Below, piece after piece: positions 56,839 through 64,000 of a stretch of DNA of 64,000 nucleotides. The notes beneath the pieces are model-generated. The model was not told where the DNA came from, did not search any database, and saw nothing but the letters and a program-made list of their open reading frames with translations. This stretch comes from Shewanella sp. TC10 (GTDB lineage: Bacteria; Pseudomonadota; Gammaproteobacteria; Enterobacterales; Shewanellaceae). Location of the stretch: assembly GCF_009663145.1 (NCBI RefSeq), contig NZ_VKHR01000019.1, positions 1 to 64,000 on the forward strand, given 5' to 3'. Position 1 is the first letter of the stretch, and every line of letters starts with the position of its first letter. The position numbers and the translations under genes were made by a program.

Positions 56839-57849
56839 TTATCGAGTTGTTGAAGAATCCCTGATAACTGGCTCTGGGGTAAATATCAATGACTTTTTCT
56901 CAACTGTTTCCTTACTGTTAGCGATCAGCAATTCCGTAGCATCTCTAGCAATTTTGACATTCGGTTGATGCACTGTTGTCAGTTTTGGCCAAGTTTGGCG
57001 TGAGAATGGACTATCCTCAAAGCCAACAATTGAAAGATCTTTTGGTATATCTAGTCCTGCTAATCTTGCAGCAAATAAGGCTCCTGCTGCAATCTCATCA
57101 TTACACGCTACAAGTGCTGTAGGTCGTTTAGATAAGTTAATTAACTTGTTGGCACCTTCAACGCCAGATTCAAATGAGTATTGCCCATCTAATACCCAGT
57201 CATTAACAACAGATAAATGGTTTAGAGATAATGCATCTTTAAAACCAGTAAGGCGCTCCTTAGTTGACTCATGGTGTTGATCTCCACTCAAGAAACCAAT
57301 ATCAGAATGCCCCATATCAATAAGATGTTGAGTTATCTCAAGTGAACCGTGTTTATCATTTACAAGTACTGTTAGTCCGTTTTCTGAGTCAGTACTTTCA
57401 CCTGCAATAATTCTTACGTAATTTGCGTCAATGTCATCTAGCGCAGCAAGAATTTTGGGATCTTCAGACATCGGAGGGGTAAGTACTAGACCCGATAGAC
57501 GTGAATGTTTAACCATTTTGGTGAGTTCTTCACAAATATCTTCTGACTTGGCATCACAAGGGTGGATGAGTAGTTCGTAGCCTTTATCCTGACATGCTGA
57601 CAAAATACCATTTTGCATATCAATGACATAGTAAGCATTAGGGTTGTCATATATGAACCCGATGACATATGACTTGGTACTCGCCAAATTTCTTGCCGCT
57701 AGGTTAGGTTGATAATTCAGTTCGCTAATTGCAGCGTTAACTTTGTCAATTGTAGCCTGTCGAACCGAGGTCTCTTTGTTAGTGACTCGAGAAACAGTTT
57801 TAATCGATACGCCAGCATGTTTGGCAACATCATTGATGGTTACTTTCAT
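56839..57849 (-). CDS. nagR: LacI-family repressor, probably NagR
   Basis: Sugar-responsive repressor (336 aa). The helix-turn-helix TINDVAKHAGVSIKTVSRVTN and hinge YQPNLAARNLAS are canonical. The periplasmic-binding-like effector domain (about 60-330) contains GHSDIGFLSGDQH and NDEIAAGALFAARLAG. It is divergent from a TonB receptor, tryptophan halogenase and SapC set. The palindrome ATGACAGCGTTGTCAT upstream of that receptor resembles the motif I recall for Shewanella NagR, the N-acetylglucosamine regulator. The NagR name rests on this context and is an inference; effector unknown. Confidence 0.8.
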   Translation of the reverse strand: MKVTINDVAKHAGVSIKTVSRVTNKETSVRQATIDKVNAAISELNYQPNLAARNLASTKSYVIGFIYDNPNAYYVIDMQNGILSACQDKGYELLIHPCDAKSEDICEELTKMVKHSRLSGLVLTPPMSEDPKILAALDDIDANYVRIIAGESTDSENGLTVLVNDKHGSLEITQHLIDMGHSDIGFLSGDQHHESTKERLTGFKDALSLNHLSVVNDWVLDGQYSFESGVEGANKLINLSKRPTALVACNDEIAAGALFAARLAGLDIPKDLSIVGFEDSPFSRQTWPKLTTVHQPNVKIARDATELLIANSKETVEKKSLIFTPEPVIRDSSTTR

Positions 57850-58218
57850 TATTATTTTGCTCTTTGATTCAGGCGACTAACTTAACAGATTTTCATCTCT
57901 GTTTGATGACATTTATCCCCCAATAAATTGTTATCAAAGCATCTGTTAGATGAAATAAAGTAAGTTGAACTGTGACTAATAGTGCTTATTTTTACAGAAA
58001 TAGGCAATGGTCGATTGTCTTTCTGGTTGGATGAGTCCTTGTTAAAAAATAAATGTAGCAAAAATGCTACAAAATAATATTTCAGTTAAATGTATAATTA
58101 ATAAGCTTTTTACTTGTTTTCTTCCTCTTTTGTATATTGTTTTTTGAACAGAAAAAACACTTTAAAGTTATTTTGTTGTGGCAAGCCTGTTAATAATTGT
58201 GTAATGTTTGCTCTAGAC
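57850..58218. other. Divergent promoter region, regulator side
   Basis: AT-rich DNA between the LacI-type gene and the receptor. No gene or further operator copy is seen. Confidence 0.3.
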
Positions 58219-58247
58219 ATGACAGCGTTGTCATTCCGGTTGGAATG
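58219..58247. promoter_or_regulatory. LacI-type operator upstream of the TonB receptor
   Basis: ATGACAGCGTTGTCAT (58219-58234) is a near-perfect palindrome with central CG, as in LacI-family sites. It overlaps a second inverted repeat, CATTCC-GGTT-GGAATG (58232-58247). The start codon is 53 bp past the first palindrome. An identical 16-bp sequence occurs at 63750-63765. Confidence 0.75.
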
Positions 58248-58287
58248 GTTATGTATCCAAAAACGATAATAAAGTTATGGAAGGGAA

Positions 58288-60891
58288 ATGAAGATGCGAC
58301 CTATTAATTTTAAGAAAAATGTTTTAGCAACTAACATTGCTATTTTACTTGGCAGTATGGTTTCAGTAGGTGCAGTAGCTGCTGATGCTGAAACAGCGGA
58401 AGAAAACATTGAGAAAATTGAAGTAAAAGGCATGCGTGCCTCGATGAAGGCTTCAGTTAACGAAAAACGTTTTTCAAACTCAGTTGTTGATGCGGTAACT
58501 GCAGAAGATATTGGTAAATTTCCTGATGGTGACGTGGGTGAGTCATTAGGCCGTATTCCAGGTGTCGCTGTGAGTCGTCAGTTTGGTCAAGGACAAGGTG
58601 TTTCGATACGTGGTGCTTCAAGCAGCCTGACTCGTACATTATTAAACGGCCATTCAGTTGCTTCAACGGGTTGGTTTGACCAACAGTCAATCGACAGAAG
58701 CTTTAACTACAGTTTATTGCCGTCTGAAATGGTTGGTGGAATTGAAGTTTATAAATCATCTCAGGCTGATTTACCTGAAGGTGGTATTGGTGGCACAGTC
58801 ATCGTTAAGACACGTAAACCTCTAGATTTAGACGCCAACTCAGTATTCTTTAGCGCAAAAGGTGATTACGGGACTGTTTCTGAAGAAACTGATCCTGAAT
58901 TATCAGGCTTATATAGTTGGAAAAATGAAAACGAAAACTTCGGTTTTCTAATCTCAGCGGCTGGTTCAGAAACAACGTACCAACGTAACGGAATTGAATC
59001 ATTAGTCGGTTGGGGTGATATTGTTCCTACTACATTTGAACAAGACCGTGAACGAACTGCGATTAACGGTGCACTTCAATATAGCCCGACAGATAACTTA
59101 AATTTTGGTCTAGATTTCATGAGTCTGGATATGCAAGCAAATAACGCTAATACCTCGTTATTTGTTATGTTCCCAGATGATAAAGAACAAGCTTGTGAAC
59201 AGAAAAACTCTTTAGGAACTTGTACTTTTTATCGCCGTGATGGCAATGGCGCAAACCCTGGTTGGGCTCAAACATGGGCACGTCAAGCAAGCATGGATTC
59301 AAATACTTACGACTTCAATTTCGATTACGAAAATGAAAGTTTTAAAGTTGAGGGTCGTGTGGGTAATACCAAGTCTGAAGGTGGTACTGAATTAACTTCT
59401 AACTATGGTTTTTGGTTAGGTACAGCTGCAGATTACGCTGGTACTTACGATGCTACTGGTGAAGTCATTAAAATTGATGTCGCTAATAAAAACTTCACTG
59501 CAGATGATTTTGGTGGTCAATTGTCACCAGCAGGTTGGGCGCTTAAGAAACAACCTAACTCAGATGAAGAAACTTATGCTCAAGTAGACTTTACCATTCC
59601 TACTGATTTAGGTGCTATTACAGCAATTAAAACTGGTGTTCGTTACGCAGACCATGATGTCACTCAGGAAACACTGCCAGCAATCGTCAATCCTGATATC
59701 GTGGCAAAAGATGCTTCAGCTTATTACAGTGGTCAAATTTCATCGGGTGCAGGTTATACTTTACCTAAGCCAGATATGGATGCCATGTTACGTGATGCCA
59801 AAGCAGCTATTGGTGGTTTTTCTAAAGAAGGACCAGTTTATAAATCAGGTTACGGCACGATTAATGAAGAAAACCTTTCTTTATATTTAATGGCTAATTT
59901 TGAGTCTGACGGTATCCGCGGTAACTTCGGTTTACGTTATATCTCAACGGACGCAACATCTGATTACTTTGCTCTTCAAGATGATGGTTCATATGCTGAT
60001 AATTTAAGTACTGCTAATGCAAGCTACAGCGACGTATTACCAAGTGTAAACATTGCTTTTGATGTGGCTCCTGATGTCATTATCCGCTCTTCAGCATCGC
60101 AAGTTATTTCTCGACCTAATTACGCAGATATGTTTTCTTCGTCAGCGCTTGTAGGTTATGCAGATGGTACTGCAGGCAATGAAGTTGTTAATACTGGTAA
60201 CATTGCACTTGAGCCATTTAAAGCCACGCAAGCCGATTTAGGTGTGGAATGGTACTTTAGCCCAGATGGTTTAATGGGTGTATCTTACTTTATCAAAGAT
60301 GTTAGTTCGTTTGTTACTTCCTCACAGACATTAGATGAAAGCATTGGCATTACGGATCCTGATTCAGGAGAAGATAGCTGGACTGTTTCGAGTAAGAAAA
60401 ACGGAACAGGTGGTCAAATCCAAGGTATAGAGTTACAAATCCAAGATGGTTTTGATAACGGCTTTGGTTACTCAGCTAACTATACTTTTGCAGATTCAGA
60501 TGCCGCAGCTGAAAACTACCCTGATGAAGTTAGCGTGTTCTCTGACTCTTCAAAGCATACAGTTAACTTAGTTGGTTACTACGAGATGGAAGACTTCTCT
60601 GCTCGTGTTGCTTACAACTGGCGTAGCGAATACATGATGCGTGAACTACCAGGTTTCTACGGTAACCGCGAACATCAGGATTTTGGAACACTTGATTTAA
60701 GTGCAAACTACAACATCACGGAATACTTAGGTATATCATTTGAAGTTGTTAACTTACTTGAAGAAGACAGTGTTCAATTAGGTGTAGCACCTGATGATGC
60801 TGAAGTTAAACCTGAACTTAAAGGTGGTTACCCAGCTTGGAGTTTCGAAGGTGAAGCTCGTTACAAAGTGGGCTTGAACCTACGTTTCTAA
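58288..60891 (+). CDS. TonB-dependent receptor, probably for N-acetylglucosamine or chitin oligomers
   Basis: Outer-membrane TonB-dependent transporter (867 aa). The signal peptide ends AVAAD. The TonB box region EKIEVKGMRASM is followed by the plug (about 60-180, SVVDAVTAEDIGKFPDGDVGESLGRIPGV and IRGASSSLTRTLLNG) and a 22-strand barrel ending in YKVGLNLRF with terminal Phe. This subclass, with KxEVKG and DIGKFPD, is common for carbohydrate receptors of Alteromonadales. It faces the LacI-type regulator with an operator between. The substrate is inferred from that context. Confidence 0.9.
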   Translation: MKMRPINFKKNVLATNIAILLGSMVSVGAVAADAETAEENIEKIEVKGMRASMKASVNEKRFSNSVVDAVTAEDIGKFPDGDVGESLGRIPGVAVSRQFGQGQGVSIRGASSSLTRTLLNGHSVASTGWFDQQSIDRSFNYSLLPSEMVGGIEVYKSSQADLPEGGIGGTVIVKTRKPLDLDANSVFFSAKGDYGTVSEETDPELSGLYSWKNENENFGFLISAAGSETTYQRNGIESLVGWGDIVPTTFEQDRERTAINGALQYSPTDNLNFGLDFMSLDMQANNANTSLFVMFPDDKEQACEQKNSLGTCTFYRRDGNGANPGWAQTWARQASMDSNTYDFNFDYENESFKVEGRVGNTKSEGGTELTSNYGFWLGTAADYAGTYDATGEVIKIDVANKNFTADDFGGQLSPAGWALKKQPNSDEETYAQVDFTIPTDLGAITAIKTGVRYADHDVTQETLPAIVNPDIVAKDASAYYSGQISSGAGYTLPKPDMDAMLRDAKAAIGGFSKEGPVYKSGYGTINEENLSLYLMANFESDGIRGNFGLRYISTDATSDYFALQDDGSYADNLSTANASYSDVLPSVNIAFDVAPDVIIRSSASQVISRPNYADMFSSSALVGYADGTAGNEVVNTGNIALEPFKATQADLGVEWYFSPDGLMGVSYFIKDVSSFVTSSQTLDESIGITDPDSGEDSWTVSSKKNGTGGQIQGIELQIQDGFDNGFGYSANYTFADSDAAAENYPDEVSVFSDSSKHTVNLVGYYEMEDFSARVAYNWRSEYMMRELPGFYGNREHQDFGTLDLSANYNITEYLGISFEVVNLLEEDSVQLGVAPDDAEVKPELKGGYPAWSFEGEARYKVGLNLRF

Positions 60892-60918
60892 ATATTAATT
60901 TAGTCTCGTAAATTTGAT

Positions 60919-60949
60919 AAAAAAGCCTAGCAAATTGCTAGGCTTTTTA
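60919..60949. terminator. Terminator after the TonB receptor
   Basis: AAAAAGCCTAGCA and TGCTAGGCTTTTT arms with a three-base loop, 28 bp after the receptor stop. It may reduce read-through to the halogenase gene. Confidence 0.8.
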
Positions 60950-60987
60950 TTTTAATAACAAAAATAATAATAAAATATGAGGTCGAT

Positions 60988-62532
60988 ATGGAAGTACAGC
61001 ACATTGTCATAATTGGTGGTGGAACAGCTGGATGGCTAGCGGCAAACCATATCGGAAAAGCTGCACAATTACTTCCAAATGTGAAAGTGACATTAATTGA
61101 GTCTCCCGATATCCCAACTATAGGTGTCGGCGAAGGAACAGTACCTGCAATTAAACAGTCATTACAAAGCTTTGGTATTCGAGAAACGGACTTTATTCGA
61201 GATTGTGATGTCAGTTTTAAGCAATCAATTAAGTTTTGTAATTGGCTCGACAAGCACAAACATGGCGACAACAACAGCTACCATCACTTATTCGATGTTC
61301 CAAGTCCGCTGGGTACAGATTTAACACCGCACTGGTTAAATCAGTTTGCTAAGCAGCCTAATGCTATTCCGGCTTATTCTGAAATGGTATCGCCGCAACA
61401 TTTTATTTGTGAAGCCTTAAAAGCACCTAAGTTAATCACGACTCCTGAGTATGGTGGAAAGGTCAGTTACGCTTATCATCTTAACGCGGCAAAATTTGCA
61501 AAACTATTGGCTAGTAACGCAACAAGTAAATTTGGCGTTACTCATCTTAAGGCCAATGTGCTTGATGCTGATTTAGATAATGAAGGAAATCTTACTGAGC
61601 TAAAAACAGATAAATTGGGTAACTTAGCATTCGACTTTTTTATTGATTGCAGTGGCTTTGAGTCAATTTTATTGGCGAAAAAACTACAAGTGCCTTTTGT
61701 CGATAAATCGAAACAATTATTTGTAAACAAGGCCATTGTCGCCCAAGTTCCAATTACAGAAGAACATGCCATTCCACCTTATACTATTGCCACTGCACAT
61801 CAAGCAGGTTGGGTGTGGGACATTGCACTGCCTGAGAGGCGTGGAACGGGTTTTGTTTATTCAGACAACCATATGTCAGCTTCCCAAGCCGAGCAGAAGT
61901 TTAATCATTACCTTGGTGGTAAGTTGGATTCATTACCTCATCGGGAGATCCCGATGAAAGTGGGTTATCGAGAAAAATTTTGGTTCAAAAACTGTGTGGC
62001 ATTAGGGCTTGCTCAAGGGTTTTTAGAGCCCATCGAAGCCACATCTATCCTATTGACCGATTTTGCAGCGAGTTACCTCGCTAAACGCTTACCACAAACA
62101 ATGGCGCAAATGCCGGCGTTATCAGAGCGATTTAACGATACGATGACTTATGCGTGGGAGAGGGTGGTTGAGTTTGCCAAGTTACACTATTGTATTTCTG
62201 ATAGGGTGGATGCCGATTTTTGGATTGATAACCGAAACCCTGAATCTATTCCAGCGTCATTAAAACAAAAGATGATGCTGTGGCAAAACTTTAGTCCACT
62301 GACTGATGACTTATTCTCGCGCTTTGAAGTGTTTAATATCGATAATTATTTGTATGTATTGTATGGGATGAAATATCGCACTCAAGACGCGGTAAATAGC
62401 GATTCATATAACCAACTTGCTTTAAAACAAGTGGCTCAGATCCAGAATATCGGTCAGGGGTTAGCTGCCGAATTACCTGAACATAGAGATTTATTAAATA
62501 AAATTAACCAGTTTGGCTTGAAAACAATCTAA
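60988..62532 (+). CDS. Tryptophan-halogenase family FAD protein
   Basis: Flavin-dependent protein (514 aa) of the tryptophan 7-halogenase family. The FAD site GGGTAGW is at 8-14, IPTIGVGEGTVPAIK follows, and the Lys in SFKQSIKFCNWL corresponds to the catalytic lysine region. GWVWDIALPERRGTGFVYS is the W-x-W-x-I family motif. Members beside TonB receptors in sugar regulons have no known halogenation product. It follows the receptor after a terminator and precedes SapC. Function here is unproven. Confidence 0.85.
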   Translation: MEVQHIVIIGGGTAGWLAANHIGKAAQLLPNVKVTLIESPDIPTIGVGEGTVPAIKQSLQSFGIRETDFIRDCDVSFKQSIKFCNWLDKHKHGDNNSYHHLFDVPSPLGTDLTPHWLNQFAKQPNAIPAYSEMVSPQHFICEALKAPKLITTPEYGGKVSYAYHLNAAKFAKLLASNATSKFGVTHLKANVLDADLDNEGNLTELKTDKLGNLAFDFFIDCSGFESILLAKKLQVPFVDKSKQLFVNKAIVAQVPITEEHAIPPYTIATAHQAGWVWDIALPERRGTGFVYSDNHMSASQAEQKFNHYLGGKLDSLPHREIPMKVGYREKFWFKNCVALGLAQGFLEPIEATSILLTDFAASYLAKRLPQTMAQMPALSERFNDTMTYAWERVVEFAKLHYCISDRVDADFWIDNRNPESIPASLKQKMMLWQNFSPLTDDLFSRFEVFNIDNYLYVLYGMKYRTQDAVNSDSYNQLALKQVAQIQNIGQGLAAELPEHRDLLNKINQFGLKTI

Positions 62533-62780
62533 TAAGTCCCAATTACCTTATGTAGCTGGTGGTACTTTATTTCTCAATACGGTAACGTTAGCAACAGATA
62601 AATGATAGTGAATGGTTTACACATGGACATTCATTAAGTCGCTATTCATGCAGCATCATTTAAAAATTGTGGAATTACATTTTAATCTACAAGCGAAATT
62701 GTAAGACGGAAAATTAAACTAAAAGGGACTTGAATCCCAATTTATATTTTTATTGATTAGAAGCGCCTGAAGGAGCCAAG

Positions 62781-63485
62781 ATGTCTAACCAAATTACGTT
62801 ACTTGAACACGCAAAGCACGGTGATCTTAAAATTACACCATCAAGCTATGGTCATGTTGCCGACCAACATATTGTTCCAGTAACTTTGCATGAAATTGCT
62901 CGTGCAGCTACTGAATACCCTATTGTATTCGTAAAAAACAGTGACAACGGTGAGTTTCAAGCTGTTGCCATGCTAGGCTTAAAGCCAGGTCAAAACCTAA
63001 GTGTTAAAGACGGTAAGTGGCAAGGGCTATACATTCCTGCTGTTGTGCGTGACTACCCACTTGGATTAGTGCTAAACCCAGATGTTAAAGACAAAGTATG
63101 GATCGGTATTCGCGAAGAAGCAGCTGAAGTGAGCAAGACTGAAGGCCAAGCATTATTCGAAGGCGAGAAAGAAACTGAATACTTAGAAAACCGCAAGAAA
63201 GCGCTTATTGCTCATTTCGAGCAAGATCAAGCAAGCCGTAATATCTTAGGTTTCTTAGCAGAAAAAGAGTTACTGACTACTCAAACATTAACTGTTGATG
63301 TCGCTGGTGAAAAGCGCAATATCAATGGCCTATACTTGATTGATGAAGCTAAATTAAATGAGCTTTCTGATGAAGATTACTTAGAACTTAGAAAACGTGG
63401 TCTACTAGGTCCTATCTACGGTCACTTATCTTCACTAAACCAAGTAAACCGTTTAGCACGTACAGAGATCATGTCTAAAGCATAA
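62781..63485 (+). CDS. SapC-family protein
   Basis: 234-residue SapC-like protein, no signal peptide visible. SSYGHVADQHIVPVTLHEIARAATEYPIVFVKN and YIPAVVRDYPLGLVL are family-typical, and the second half (KALIAHFEQDQASRNILGFLAEKELL) is helical. The name comes from Campylobacter S-layer-associated genes, but SapC genes also recur with TonB receptors and tryptophan halogenases in sugar loci. The role is not established. A GGAG site precedes the ATG. It lies 248 bp after the halogenase gene; that gap holds nothing recognisable. Confidence 0.82.
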   Translation: MSNQITLLEHAKHGDLKITPSSYGHVADQHIVPVTLHEIARAATEYPIVFVKNSDNGEFQAVAMLGLKPGQNLSVKDGKWQGLYIPAVVRDYPLGLVLNPDVKDKVWIGIREEAAEVSKTEGQALFEGEKETEYLENRKKALIAHFEQDQASRNILGFLAEKELLTTQTLTVDVAGEKRNINGLYLIDEAKLNELSDEDYLELRKRGLLGPIYGHLSSLNQVNRLARTEIMSKA

Positions 63486-63504
63486 TCTTTAAAAGTGTAA
63501 TACA

Positions 63505-63544
63505 AAGGCACTGTCACTCTCTTATTGAGGTACAGTGCTTTTTT
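63505..63544 (+). terminator. SapC gene terminator
   Basis: GCACTGT and ACAGTGC arms with a 17-base loop, followed by six T, about 20 bp after the stop. Confidence 0.7.
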
Positions 63545-63744
63545 ATTGGCTTAATGCTGTAATTCTTGTTAGAAAAACAACTCTTTAGATAGCCGAATTC
63601 ACGCTATTACTAATCATATTAAGCTTGCTTTAAGAATCGTAAATGTTTTAACTGACTGTTTTTAAATGCTTAAAACAATCATTGTTAAATAAGTGTATCC
63701 AATCGTCAAATAAATGTAGAAATCTTAAGTTTATTTCTGTAGAT

Positions 63745-63765
63745 TATAAATGACAGCGTTGTCAT
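63745..63765 (+). promoter_or_regulatory. -10-like box overlapped by second LacI-type operator
   Basis: TATAAA (63745-63750) is followed directly by ATGACAGCGTTGTCAT (63750-63765), identical over 16 bp to the operator before the TonB receptor. A repressor here would block initiation. It points to a further regulon member to the right, or to the structured region itself. Confidence 0.65.
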
Positions 63766-63769
63766 CGCT

Positions 63770-63935
63770 TGTGTGATTCGTTGTTTTAAGGTCCACATGG
63801 ATAAGGAAGAGGTCTTTTGTCCATGTTTTAATTGTATTTCGGTCGGGCGAAATGCAATTAATTTTTATACTTTTAGTCTCTCCCCAGAAACGAGTATAAG
63901 CTGGGTACATCCTATTGTTCCCAGCTATTTTTTTA
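63770..63935 (+). ncRNA. Candidate structured RNA or attenuated leader, four hairpins
   Basis: Downstream of the operator, four hairpins follow in series. They are ACATGGA/TCCATGT (63795-63826), TTAATTGTATTTCG/CGAAATGCAATTAA (63828-63861, 14-bp stem with one G-U pair and loop GTCGGG), TTATACT/AGTATAA (63865-63899) and the terminator AGCTGGG/CCCAGCT (63899-63926) with seven U after it. The 5' end is estimated from the -10-like box. It may be a repressor-controlled small RNA or a leader that attenuates the next gene outside the window. No known riboswitch was recognised. An overlapping 49-codon frame at 63797-63946 is an alternative. Confidence 0.5.
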
Positions 63936-64000
63936 TCTGTCGTTAGCGAGTTATCTGACTACAGCTTTTAAAATATCTCAACAGTAAGTCAAGAATTGAT

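Overview
The window looks like a chromosomal segment of a Shewanella-type marine gammaproteobacterium. The gene order is typical of that group: lepA-lepB-rnc-era-recO-pdxJ-acpS, ffh, rpsP-rimM-trmD-rplS, an aroF-tyrA pair facing pheA-raiA, thrABC, murJ-ribF-ileS-lspA-fkpB-ispH, and a minor-pilin cluster beside a LacI / TonB-receptor / tryptophan-halogenase / SapC locus. Almost everything is core genome. There is no prophage, CRISPR array, toxin-antitoxin or defence island, tRNA or rRNA, and no gene looks broken. The only gene cut by the window is lepA, which lacks its 5' part.

Layout. 1-6 kb: translation, protein export, RNase III and Era, DNA repair, vitamin B6 and ACP activation. 6-9 kb: three membrane-protein genes (Mpo1-like, CNNM/CBS transporter, YpjD-like). 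9-12.7 kb: SRP protein and the ribosomal/tRNA-modification operon behind a structured leader. 12.9-18.5 kb: aromatic amino-acid synthesis. DAHP synthase and the TyrA T-protein are on +. An unusually long PheA on - is preceded by a Phe-rich leader peptide and attenuator, then raiA. 19-22 kb: cytochrome b561, cytochrome c', TrpR, a small duplicated membrane protein, SlyD. 22.5-27.5 kb: threonine operon with leader peptide and attenuator. 27.7-35.5 kb: hemerythrin protein, a 61-residue protein, tal-pgi, an OmpA-family porin and a phosphoketolase, giving carbon-flow enzymes at the hexose/pentose-phosphate node. 36-40.4 kb: Na+/amino-acid symporter, YaaA, M28 peptidase lipoprotein, ArsR regulator. 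40.5-48.4 kb: rpsT facing away from murJ-ribF-ileS-lspA-fkpB-ispH. 48.7-55.9 kb: pilV-pilW-pilX-pilY1-pilE with two FimT/GspH pseudopilin genes convergent to them. 56.1-64 kb: glnB, a 281-bp MITE-like repeat, a LacI regulator (probably NagR), TonB-dependent receptor, tryptophan-halogenase-like protein, SapC, and a structured non-coding stretch at the right end.

Most interesting points. (1) PheA carries a third domain of about 225 residues that resembles a type I-beta DAHP synthase with its metal and substrate residues replaced. It looks like a dead first-pathway enzyme fused to chorismate mutase-prephenate dehydratase. (2) The same 16-bp operator-like palindrome occurs before the TonB receptor and again at 63750. 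The second copy overlaps a -10-like box and is followed by four consecutive hairpins, the last being a Rho-independent terminator. This is a candidate sugar-regulated small RNA or attenuated leader. (3) The MITE-like element at 56548-56828 has 18-bp perfect terminal repeats and two nested hairpins. (4) Leader peptides for pheA and thrABC can be read directly from the sequence. All family assignments were made by eye from motifs, without database searches.
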